A model generated the notes under the pieces. That model did not search any database. It was not told the DNA's origin and worked only from the letters and a program-made list of their open reading frames with translations. A stretch of 12,874 nt of DNA from an uncultured Clostridia bacterium (lineage in GTDB: Bacteria; Bacillota; Clostridia; TANB77; CAG-508): contig CALYBF010000028.1 of the NCBI GenBank assembly GCA_944393755.1, positions 1-12,874 on the forward strand. Direction: 5' to 3'. Positions 1-7,665 of the stretch are shown piece after piece; position 1 is the first letter of the stretch; each line of letters begins with the position of its first letter. A program made the translations under genes and the position numbers.

Positions 1-1
1 T

Positions 2-469
2 ACAAGGATGTCATATTTTGATAAAAATGGAGTTTGGGGTGAAAGCAAAAAAATTTCAGAACCAACAATAAATGATTTTGTAAAAGGATCGCCTTTTGCA
101 CACGCTCCAGTATTAATAAGAAAAAAAGTTTTAGATGAGGTTGAAGGATACTCCGTAGATAAAAAATTATTAAGAGTAGAAGATTATCATCTTTGGTTTA
201 AAATTTATTCTAAAGGATATAAAGGATATAATTTAGATAAAATTTTATATAAAATGAGAGATGGGAATGAAGCATATAAAAGAAGAAACTTACAAAATAG
301 AATTAATGAGATGAGGGTTAGATTCATAGGATATAAAATGCTAAAAATACCATTTTATAAATATATTTATTGTTTAAGACCAATATTAGTTTATTTAGCT
401 CCTAAAAAAATATATAATTATTTGCATAAGAAAAAAAGATTGGAAGGTAAAAATGAAAAAAATAAATAG
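2..469 (+). CDS. Glycosyltransferase family 2, C-terminal part (5' truncated by window edge)
   Basis: This is the C-terminal half of a GT-A fold glycosyltransferase that would add one sugar to a lipid-linked repeat unit at the inner face of the membrane. The frame is open to the window edge, so the ATG at position 8 is probably internal and the nucleotide-sugar-binding half with its DxD lies upstream. Family features visible are the FAHAPVLIRKKVLDEVEGYS stretch (acceptor-side region; the usual pattern is HP...RK...GGY), the ED.HLW signature (VEDYHLWFKIYSKGYKG), and the following N-L-x-x-I-L-Y-K-M-R segment. The C-terminus is very basic (KKKRLEGKNEKNK), typical of membrane-associated transferases. 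The stop overlaps the start of the Wzy gene by 17 nt, so the two are likely translationally coupled. The sugar and linkage cannot be read from the sequence. Confidence 0.85.
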   Translation, partial: TRMSYFDKNGVWGESKKISEPTINDFVKGSPFAHAPVLIRKKVLDEVEGYSVDKKLLRVEDYHLWFKIYSKGYKGYNLDKILYKMRDGNEAYKRRNLQNRINEMRVRFIGYKMLKIPFYKYIYCLRPILVYLAPKKIYNYLHKKKRLEGKNEKNK

Positions 470-1871
470 ACATGATTTAATTTATTTATGTTTGATATTG
501 ATAATAAGTTTGATTTCTCTATATATATCAGACAATAAAAATGTGATACCAATATATGGTATTTTATCAATATTACTAATATTTGTAACAATTATAATTT
601 GGATATTAAAATATAAAAAGATTAATACACCAATGTTTTATTTTTTATTAATATCTTATATAAGTTGGTTTGGAAATATAGTATTAAAAGCTTTTGAAAT
701 AGATGTTGCTGGGAAAAATGCAATAGATAATTTTAATGATGAAATGCTTGTAAATAAAAGCATATTATTTTCAATAATCGGATATAGTGCAATGGCTGTA
801 GGTGCGTTTTTGGTAACAGATAAAAGAAAAATAGAAAATAATTATGAAACAATCCAAAATGAAAATTTAAGAAAATCAATTATAATTGTTGCTGTTTTAA
901 TGATTGCTGTTGGAATGCCACAATATTGTATGAATTTAATAAATAATATAAGAACAGCCTTTGAGGGGGCATATATGGATATATATAAGACTTCAAATGA
1001 TGGAAATGCCATACAAAATATAATGCAGAGTTTTAATATGTTTTTTGTGCCAGGGTTAATCTTTTTAGTCATAGCATGCAAAGACAATAAAAAAATTGTT
1101 AATATTAGTATTGGAATTGTTTTATTAAACTTGATTTTAGCATTTATATCAGGCGCAAGAGGTGGTGCAATAGCATTGCTTCTTACACTATTTTATTTAT
1201 ATACAACGCAAATAAAAAAGATAAAGGTAAGAAATTATATTGTATTAGGTATATTAGCGATAATAGTAATGAGATTGTTTAATGTAGTGGCAGTGTTTAG
1301 AGACGAGCCTGATAAAAATATTGATACTTTGGTAAAATCATTTGAGGAAACTAATGATTCTGGCTTGATTTTGTCAACAGTAGAAGATTTGGGAGCAAGT
1401 ATTTTTTCTTTGTACCATACAATTAATATAGTTCCAAGTTCACAAGGATATGCTTATGGATATACATATTTTGCTTCAGTGATGGCTGTCATACCGAGTT
1501 TGTTTATGGGAGGAATTTCTTTTTCAAATGAGGCGAGCCTGGCTGAATGGTTAATGAAAAAATTAAATTTGGATTACGGTCCAGGATATACGATACTTGC
1601 TGAAGCATATTATAATTTTGGAATGTTTGGTTTTCTTGCTATGTTTGCAATTGGAATGTTATTTTCTCAAATATTTGAAGTAAAAAATTTAGAGAGTAAT
1701 GATAAAAAAATCCTACATAGTGCAATAGTTACTATTGCAATGTATATTTGTCTATTAACTTTTAGAGGAACTATGCTACTAATATTTAGAAATTATTTTT
1801 ATACAATTGTAATACCAGTTATAGCAATAAATATAATAAAAAATACTTTAGATAGAAAGAAGATTGAATAG
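453..1871 (+). CDS. wzy: Wzy-type oligosaccharide repeat-unit polymerase
   Basis: A 472-residue integral membrane protein with about 12 hydrophobic segments, beginning at residues 8-25 and 31-51 and ending near residue 465. It has a long extramembrane loop at about residues 280-330 between late helices, the topology expected of Wzy polymerases. The ISGARGG stretch (about residues 232-238) resembles the SG-[AS]-RG motif common in this family. It would join flipped repeat units into polymer on the outer face of the membrane. A ribosome site GGAAGGT lies 5 nt before the ATG, inside the end of the preceding glycosyltransferase gene. The stop TAG is followed immediately by the ATG of the GT4 gene with no gap. 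Wzy proteins are very divergent, so the assignment rests on topology, length and the neighbouring wzx and glycosyltransferase genes. An O-antigen ligase-like protein is the main alternative. Confidence 0.8.
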   Translation: MKKINRHDLIYLCLILIISLISLYISDNKNVIPIYGILSILLIFVTIIIWILKYKKINTPMFYFLLISYISWFGNIVLKAFEIDVAGKNAIDNFNDEMLVNKSILFSIIGYSAMAVGAFLVTDKRKIENNYETIQNENLRKSIIIVAVLMIAVGMPQYCMNLINNIRTAFEGAYMDIYKTSNDGNAIQNIMQSFNMFFVPGLIFLVIACKDNKKIVNISIGIVLLNLILAFISGARGGAIALLLTLFYLYTTQIKKIKVRNYIVLGILAIIVMRLFNVVAVFRDEPDKNIDTLVKSFEETNDSGLILSTVEDLGASIFSLYHTINIVPSSQGYAYGYTYFASVMAVIPSLFMGGISFSNEASLAEWLMKKLNLDYGPGYTILAEAYYNFGMFGFLAMFAIGMLFSQIFEVKNLESNDKKILHSAIVTIAMYICLLTFRGTMLLIFRNYFYTIVIPVIAINIIKNTLDRKKIE

Positions 1872-2990
1872 ATGAAAAAGATATTGTTTTTTATTCCAAC
1901 TCTTGGTGGAGGAGGAGCGGAAAAGGTATTGGTTAATTTAGTGAATAATATAGACAAAAGAGAATATGATGTAACTGTTCAAACTTTGTTTGATTATGGA
2001 GTAAATAGACAAAATTTGAATAAGGATGTAAAATATAAATATGTGTTTAAAAGGCTTTTTAGAGGAAATATTCACTTCTTAAAAATATTTTCACCAAGTT
2101 TTTTATATAAAAGAATGATAAATGAAAAATATGATATTATAGTTTCTTTTTTGGAAGGACCAACTACGAGAATTTTATCTGGGTGTGATGATAATCATAC
2201 AAAAATTATTAGTTGGATTCATACAGAAGAAATAGAAAGTTTTAGAAACTCATACAGAACTTTTAAAGAAATGAAGAATGCATATTTAAAATATGATATG
2301 AATGTCTTTGTATCTAAAACAATAAAAGAAAAATTTGAGAAAAAAATGTTAATTGATTTAGGTGAAAGCAGTTGTATATTAAGAAATGTAATAGATAATA
2401 ATTTTATTGAGAATAAAGCTAATGAATCAATAAAAAAAGATAAAGGAAAGGGAAAGGTACTTATAGTTAGTTGTGGAAGATTAATAAAACTTAAAGGGTA
2501 TGACAGATTGTTAAAGATTCATAAGAGATTATTAGATAATAATATAGAAAACGAATTGTGGATATTAGGAGAAGGAAGTGAAAGGAAGAAGCTTGAAAAA
2601 TATGTTATAGACAATAAATTAGAGAACACAGTAACTTTATTAGGCTATAAAGAAAATCCATATGCATATATAAGAAAAGCTGATATATATGTATGCTCAT
2701 CTTATATAGAGGGATATAATACATCAATAATAGAAGCCATAATCTTAAAGAGACCAATAATTACAACAAAATGTTCTGGAATGGATGAAATTTTAGAAAA
2801 TGGCAAGTATGGATTAATAGTAGAAAATGAAGAGAATGCTTTATATAATGGTATTAAAGAAATGATTTTAAATACTAAATTTAGAGAAAAGTATAAAAAT
2901 TTGGCAAGTGAAAGAAAAGAATATTTTAATATGGAAAATCAACTTAAAGAAATTTATAAAATATTTGAAAATTTGTTAGCAGAAAGATGA
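1872..2990 (+). CDS. Glycosyltransferase family 4 (GT-B fold)
   Basis: A 372-residue retaining-type glycosyltransferase of the GT4 family. The N-terminal Rossmann domain opens with KKILFFIPTLGGGGAEKVLVN, the glycine-rich loop and G-A-E typical of capsule and LPS GT4 enzymes. The C-terminal nucleotide-sugar domain starts at about residue 195 (VSCGRLIKLKGYDRLL), with the Lys after the GR motif (the family form is GRL...KG). It contains the EX7E motif, E280 and E288, in EGYNTSIIE, followed by KRPIITTKCSGMDEIL. Length is normal for the family. It would transfer a sugar from an NDP-sugar to the growing undecaprenyl-linked repeat unit in the cytoplasm. The ATG abuts the wzy stop codon, indicating coupled translation. 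After it comes a 155-nt gap, the longest inside the operon. Donor and acceptor are unknown. Confidence 0.9.
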   Translation: MKKILFFIPTLGGGGAEKVLVNLVNNIDKREYDVTVQTLFDYGVNRQNLNKDVKYKYVFKRLFRGNIHFLKIFSPSFLYKRMINEKYDIIVSFLEGPTTRILSGCDDNHTKIISWIHTEEIESFRNSYRTFKEMKNAYLKYDMNVFVSKTIKEKFEKKMLIDLGESSCILRNVIDNNFIENKANESIKKDKGKGKVLIVSCGRLIKLKGYDRLLKIHKRLLDNNIENELWILGEGSERKKLEKYVIDNKLENTVTLLGYKENPYAYIRKADIYVCSSYIEGYNTSIIEAIILKRPIITTKCSGMDEILENGKYGLIVENEENALYNGIKEMILNTKFREKYKNLASERKEYFNMENQLKEIYKIFENLLAER

Positions 2991-3145
2991 AGTGTTTTAT
3001 TTATACATACATATTTTTATAAATAAACGTAATTTGATTAGTTTGTTAGAAAGTTAGAAAATTAACTGATTAAAAGAAAAGAGAGTAAAATGAAATAATA
3101 CAAATTAGTATGTTTATAGTTTTACTACAAATAAAGGTGAGTGCT

Positions 3146-4156
3146 ATGAAAAAAATAAGTTTTATAATACCAGTATATAATGCTGAGAATTTTATAGAAC
3201 GTTGTTTAACAAATTTATTAAAATATGAAGGAGAAGATGTAGAGTTCATTATTATCAATGATGGTTCAACAGATTCTTCTGATAAGATTATAGAAAAATA
3301 TGCAAAAAAAGATGACAGAATAATATATATTAACAAAGAAAATACAGGCGTAAGTAATAGTAGAAATATAGGAATAAAAAAGGCAAGCGGAGAGTATATT
3401 ATTTTTATAGATATAGATGATTATTTGGAAGAAAATAGTATAAATAAGTTAATTGATTTGTTAAATACTAATTATGCAGATTTATACATAATGCCATATT
3501 ATTTGAAAAAAAGTGAAAATGAAGAAAAAATTGATTATTCTATTTTTTATAATAAAATCTATGATACTAAAGAAAATATATCTAAACTAATATTAAATTT
3601 TATTAGTTATGTTGATGAAGAGGGAAATAGAATTCAAAATCTAATGGGAAGTATTTGGAGTAAAGTCTTTAGATTAGATATTATAAAAAAATATAATATA
3701 TTTATGAATGAAAATATTGAAATAACAGAAGACACAAATTTTTTAATAGAATATATGGCACATTGTAAAAACATAAAAGTAATTGATTATTATTTTTATC
3801 ATTATACGATAGAAAATAGCAAATCATTAACAACAAAATATAAAGAGGGTTTATACGAAGAATTGGAAATAAGCTTGAATAATATTGTTAAAATATTAAA
3901 TAAACAAAATATTAATTTTAAAAATGCTATTTTATATAGAAGATTTTTTAATATCCATTTTAGCATAATAAACGAATGTAAAAATAATATTGGATTTAAA
4001 GAAAAGAGGAATAATATTCTAAAAATTCTTAAAAGAATACAAAATAACAAACTAGAAGTGAAAGGACTTTCGAAAAAAGAAAAAACAATAAAATTTTTTA
4101 TAGAAAGGAAGTGTCTTATACCATTATTAATTTTATATTATAATTTGAAAGTATAA
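3146..4156 (+). CDS. Glycosyltransferase family 2 (GT-A fold)
   Basis: A 336-residue GT2 enzyme. The ATG at 3146 is chosen over the in-frame ATG at 3110 because AAGGTGA (3134-3140) sits 5 nt before it and because the protein then starts with the family's usual MKKISFIIPVYNAE. Motifs in order are NDGSTDSS (residues 38-45, nucleotide binding), NxGVSxxRNxG (66-76, NTGVSNSRNIG), the metal-binding DID (89-91, in FIDIDDYLE), and a downstream ITEDTNF with the ED pair expected near the catalytic base. The C-terminal third is Lys/Asn/Ile-rich with no long membrane helix. The usual DSD is DID here, which keeps both aspartates. It would add another sugar to the repeat unit. The next gene follows after 21 nt. 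Donor specificity cannot be predicted. Confidence 0.9.
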   Translation: MKKISFIIPVYNAENFIERCLTNLLKYEGEDVEFIIINDGSTDSSDKIIEKYAKKDDRIIYINKENTGVSNSRNIGIKKASGEYIIFIDIDDYLEENSINKLIDLLNTNYADLYIMPYYLKKSENEEKIDYSIFYNKIYDTKENISKLILNFISYVDEEGNRIQNLMGSIWSKVFRLDIIKKYNIFMNENIEITEDTNFLIEYMAHCKNIKVIDYYFYHYTIENSKSLTTKYKEGLYEELEISLNNIVKILNKQNINFKNAILYRRFFNIHFSIINECKNNIGFKEKRNNILKILKRIQNNKLEVKGLSKKEKTIKFFIERKCLIPLLILYYNLKV

Positions 4157-4177
4157 AATTTACTTGGTGAAATAACG

Positions 4178-5231
4178 ATGAAAATAGGTATAATAACAAT
4201 AAACGATGACAATAATTATGGAAATAGATTACAAAATTATGCTGTACAAACATTTCTTGAAAAACAAAATATTGATAGCATAACTATAAAAAATCAAGAA
4301 CTCACAAACAATAAGAAAAAAGTTATTATAGGTTATTGTAAGTATATATATATTAGAATTTTTAAAACTAAAAGAAAAAATTTAAGATTAGAAAAATTTA
4401 AAGAATTCAATAAAAATATTATATTTTCTAAAAATACTATAACACCATATACAAATATCAGTAAAAAATATGATTATTTTGTAGCAGGTAGTGATCAAAT
4501 TTGGAATCCTACATTTGGAAGATTAACAGATATAGATTTATTAACTTTTGTAAAACCAGAAAAAAGAATTGCATTTTCAGCAAGTTTTGGAATTAGTGAA
4601 TTACCAGAACAATATAAGGAAAGGGTAAAAAAGGAACTAAAAAAATTTAAAGCTATTTCTGTAAGGGAAAATAAAGGTAAAGAAATAATAGAAAAATTAA
4701 CAAGAAGAAAAGATGTAGAGGTTTTAGTTGACCCAACAATGTTATTAAGTGCAGATGACTGGGATAAAGTAGTAAAAAAACCAGAACAGTTAAAGACAAA
4801 TAAATACATATTAAATTACTTTTTGGGAAATTTATCAGAAACTAGAAAAAAAGAAATAGAAAGAATTGCAAAAGACAATGGGTGTGAAATAATAAATATC
4901 CTAGATAAAGACGGAGAATTCTACCAAACAGGTCCAAGTGAATTCTTATATTTGGAGAAAAACGCTTCTTTAATATGCACAGATTCATTTCATTCTTGTG
5001 TATTTGCAATTTTGTATAATAGACCGTTTGTTGTTTTTGATAGAGAAGATCGGTTTAGTAAAGATGAACTCAAGAATAGAAACTTTATTAAAAAAATTTA
5101 AATTAGAGGATAGATGGTATAAAAATAGTATTACAGAAGAACAGTTAAAAATAAATTATTATGAAGCTTATAAAATATTAGAAAACGAGAGAAAAAAAGC
5201 TAAAGATTTTTTAATAAGATCACTGAAATAA
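4178..5231 (+). CDS. Polysaccharide pyruvyl transferase family protein, interrupted by an apparent +1 frameshift
   Basis: Members of this family (WcaK/CsaB-like) transfer pyruvate from phosphoenolpyruvate to a sugar hydroxyl pair, forming a pyruvate ketal. The start (GGTGA, then ATG at 4178) gives MKIGIITINDDNNYGNRLQNYAVQTFLE, the family's N-terminal NYGNxLQ.YA pattern. Further on are AGSDQIWNP (about residues 106-114) and TDSFHSCVFAILYNRPFVVFDRED (to residue 291). The first frame then stops at 5101. The rest of the family's C-terminus, MNSRIETLLKKFKLEDRWY..., continues from 5064 in the frame one base ahead and ends at 5231. Skipping one base between 5051 and 5063 gives one 350-residue protein of normal length. 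The in-frame CGG at 5051 is the candidate shift point. If no shift occurs, the product is a 307-residue form lacking the conserved C-terminal helix. Family is clear; integrity is uncertain. Confidence 0.85.
5045..5066 (+). other. Candidate +1 recoding site (or one-base insertion) at a CGG codon in the pyruvyl transferase gene
   Basis: Frame 0 reads GAA GAT CGG TTT AGT AAA GAT, then diverges from the family. The frame one base ahead reads GGT TTA GTA AAG ATG AAC and joins the conserved MNSRIETLL. Skipping the C at 5051 gives ...DREDGLVKMNSR..., which keeps the length; decoding CGGT as one four-base codon also keeps it. The shift could lie anywhere from 5051 to 5063, so the CGG is a candidate and not proven. 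No homopolymer longer than three bases occurs here. The context CGGTTTAG matches the second site at 9547 (CGGCTCAG). Confidence 0.5.
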
Positions 5232-5261
5232 CTAAAGTATGCAATAAGGAAAGGAAATAAA

Positions 5262-6794
5262 ATGCAATCAAGTAAAGAAATAAAAATAGGAGCAATATTA
5301 TCATATGTAATTATAGTTATAAATATGTTAATAGGTATATTATATACACCTATTTTAACTGCAAAATTAGGGCAAACAGAATATGGGCTATATTCACTAG
5401 TTACATCTGTTATTTCGTACTTAACAATATTAGATTTTGGTTTTGGAAATGCTATTATAATATATACAACTCGTTATAGAAACCAAAAAGAAAAAGATAA
5501 AGAGCAAAAATTACATGGAATGTTTTTTATTATTTATTCTATTATAGGAATCATAGCTGGTATCATAGGGGCTTTTCTATGGCTAAACGTAGATAGACTA
5601 TTTGGAAACACAATGAGTACTTACGAATTAGAAAAAGCTAAAATATTGATGGGAATTTTAACACTAAATTTAGTAATAACATTCCCTTTAAGTGTATTTT
5701 CATCAATTATAACATCTTATGAGAAATTTGTGTTTCAAAAAGTATTGAATATAATTAGAATAGTTTTGAACCCAATAGTAATGATAGTATTGTTGAATTT
5801 AGGATACAAATCTATAGCTTTAGTAATCTTAACAACAGTTTTAAATATTGGAACATTAATCATAAATTGTATATACTGCAGGAAAGAATTAAAAATAAAG
5901 TTGAAATTTGGTAAAATTGATTTTAAGCTTTTAAGAGAAATTATGGCATATTCTGTATGGATATTTTTAAATAGTATAATGGATAAAATTAATTGGAGTG
6001 TGGATCAATTTGTTTTAGGAATATATTCAGGCTCTGTAGCTGTTGCAATTTATTCAGTAGCAAGTCAATTAAATCAAATGTATATTAATTTTTCAACAGC
6101 AATTTCAGGAGTATTGCTACCAAAAGTAACAAAAATGGAAAATGATAACGCAACAGATGAAGAATTTACGGACATATTTATAAAAACAGGAAGAGTTCAA
6201 TATATTGTTATGGCTTTGATTTTATCAGGTTTTATACTATATGGAAAAGAATTTGTCAACATAATGTGGGTCGGTTCTGAATATTCAGAATCATATATAA
6301 TAGCATGTATTTTAATGATACCAAGCATAGTACCTTTAATTCAAAGTGTAGGATTAAATATATTACAGGCAAAGAATAAATACAAATTTAGAGTAATAAT
6401 TTTGATGGTTTTTGCAATTATGAATATTATTATTAGTATTTATTTGTCTAAAATATATGGTGGAATAGGAGCGGCATTAGGAACTGCAATATCAACAATA
6501 TTAGGTACAGTAATATCTATGAATATATTCTATTATAAAAAGGTGGGCATAAATATAATTGAATTTTGGAGAAATATAATTAAAATGTCAATTCCAATGA
6601 TATTTGTAATTATATTTGCAGTAATAGTAAAAATGATTCTACCAATAAACAATGAGATTATTTTGATAGCACAAATTATTTTTTATGCATTAGTATATTG
6701 TTTTGTAATTTATAAATTTTCAATTAATGAATATGAAAAACAATTGATACTAAAACCATTAAACAAAATATTTGGGAGGAAACAAAATGCTTAA
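5262..6794 (+). CDS. wzx: Wzx-type polysaccharide flippase (MOP/MVF superfamily)
   Basis: A 510-residue, very hydrophobic protein with about 12-14 predicted membrane segments. The first follows a short polar N-terminus (MQSSKEIKIGAILSYVIIVINMLIGILYTPILTAKLGQTEYGLYSLV). This start, with a Y/P-[IL]-L-x-x-x-LG-x-x-x-YG-[LI] pattern, is typical of polysaccharide exporters of the MOP superfamily. A LDFGFGNAIIIYTTRY segment (residues about 67-82) is also characteristic. It would move the undecaprenyl-linked repeat unit across the membrane for Wzy. The ribosome site AAGGAAAGGA precedes the ATG by 7 nt. The end of the gene overlaps the start of the next gene by 8 nt and supplies its GGGAGGA ribosome site, so expression of the flippase and the ThDP-related proteins is coupled. 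Length and topology are normal. Confidence 0.92.
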   Translation: MQSSKEIKIGAILSYVIIVINMLIGILYTPILTAKLGQTEYGLYSLVTSVISYLTILDFGFGNAIIIYTTRYRNQKEKDKEQKLHGMFFIIYSIIGIIAGIIGAFLWLNVDRLFGNTMSTYELEKAKILMGILTLNLVITFPLSVFSSIITSYEKFVFQKVLNIIRIVLNPIVMIVLLNLGYKSIALVILTTVLNIGTLIINCIYCRKELKIKLKFGKIDFKLLREIMAYSVWIFLNSIMDKINWSVDQFVLGIYSGSVAVAIYSVASQLNQMYINFSTAISGVLLPKVTKMENDNATDEEFTDIFIKTGRVQYIVMALILSGFILYGKEFVNIMWVGSEYSESYIIACILMIPSIVPLIQSVGLNILQAKNKYKFRVIILMVFAIMNIIISIYLSKIYGGIGAALGTAISTILGTVISMNIFYYKKVGINIIEFWRNIIKMSIPMIFVIIFAVIVKMILPINNEIILIAQIIFYALVYCFVIYKFSINEYEKQLILKPLNKIFGRKQNA

Positions 6795-7665
6795 AACGAT
6801 TTTAAATTTATATTTAAATAAAAATATAAAAGATGTAATATGTACAAAAGACATTTTAGAAAGTATAATTGATAAGGATAAAGAATACATAAAAACAAAT
6901 TTTAATTTCGAAATCTTAAATGATTTGAGAAGTGCTACCTTTTTTGCAAATGGGGAAGTAAATAGTAATAATAAGCCGGTAATATTAATTATTAATGGGG
7001 AATATTTAGCTAATATATATACTGGAATTACTGAAGCTTGGTTTCAAAGGTCAAATATTAATATAATTTCAATATTTGAGAAATATGATGATATAAAAAT
7101 AGAATACTTAAGAAGATGTATTCCTGATATTTTAACAATATATGAAGAGAACATAGAAGAATATAAAGAAACAATTTATAAATTTATAAATAATAATATG
7201 CCATCATTAATTAATATAAAATATATGTTAAAATCAGAAGAAAAAGTAGACTATACAAATATTACAAATATATTAGACAATATTGTTAAAAATAAAGTAG
7301 ATGTATTTACATATAATTCTGAAAATAAAAGTAAAAATAATATAAATATAATGAATATAGAACGTAAATATAAGTATGGAGTATTATCAAAATATATGGG
7401 ATATGTATCAGCAAAAAAACAAAAAACATTAATTATATTACCATATGAATTGTTAAAAATAGACTTAAACATTTTTAATAATAGATATATAAATAAAAAT
7501 GTAAAAATTATCATCAATAAGAAAAAAGAACAATCTAACATAAAAGAATGGATAAAAGATAATGATATAGAAATATTACAAACAAGAAATTTAGATAAAA
7601 ATATATTTGAAAAGTTTTGGAATTTAGATAAAGCAAGTGCTTTAATAATAGAGGAGGAGATATAA
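6787..7665 (+). CDS. Unrecognised protein resembling a degenerate ThDP-enzyme pyrimidine domain; partner of the MenD-like enzyme
   Basis: I do not know a named family for this 292-residue protein. The ATG at 6787 is preferred over TTG at 6772 because GGGAGGA (6774-6780) lies just before it. Residues 42-80 align by eye with the pyrimidine-binding (PYR) domain of the next gene product: NDLRSATFFANG against VDERSAAYFALG, then NKPVILII against DEPVCVTC, and YTGITEAWFQR against MPAIKEAYER. The catalytic Glu of ThDP enzymes (E52 in the neighbour) is replaced by Leu (L47). Residues about 155-292 (KTLIILPYELL..., VKIIINKK...) could correspond to the central Rossmann-like domain. The pyrophosphate-binding domain with GD...NN is absent. 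TAATG overlap with the next gene indicates translational coupling. I infer a non-catalytic subunit or pseudo-enzyme paralogue; chance similarity of alpha/beta folds is the alternative. Confidence 0.7.
   Translation: MLKTILNLYLNKNIKDVICTKDILESIIDKDKEYIKTNFNFEILNDLRSATFFANGEVNSNNKPVILIINGEYLANIYTGITEAWFQRSNINIISIFEKYDDIKIEYLRRCIPDILTIYEENIEEYKETIYKFINNNMPSLINIKYMLKSEEKVDYTNITNILDNIVKNKVDVFTYNSENKSKNNINIMNIERKYKYGVLSKYMGYVSAKKQKTLIILPYELLKIDLNIFNNRYINKNVKIIINKKKEQSNIKEWIKDNDIEILQTRNLDKNIFEKFWNLDKASALIIEEEI

Noticed and set aside
2996..3027. Inverted repeat TTTATTTATA / TATAAATAAA with a 12-nt spacer just after the GT4 gene.
   Set aside because: The arms are entirely A/T, the spacer is long and no T-tract follows, so it is not a credible terminator; such repeats are expected by chance in this composition.
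2991..3145. The 155-nt gap between the GT4 and GT2 genes as an internal promoter or small gene.
   Set aside because: I found no convincing -35/-10 pair with correct spacing and no small ORF with a ribosome site beyond a two-codon ATG-AAA-TAA; the region may hold nothing specific.
3070..4050. Minus-strand open frames opposite the GT2 gene and others (for example opposite the Rpn-like and wzz genes).
   Set aside because: They are hydrophobic Leu/Ile/Phe-rich translations expected opposite A-rich coding strands, lack ribosome sites, and overlap well-supported + strand genes.
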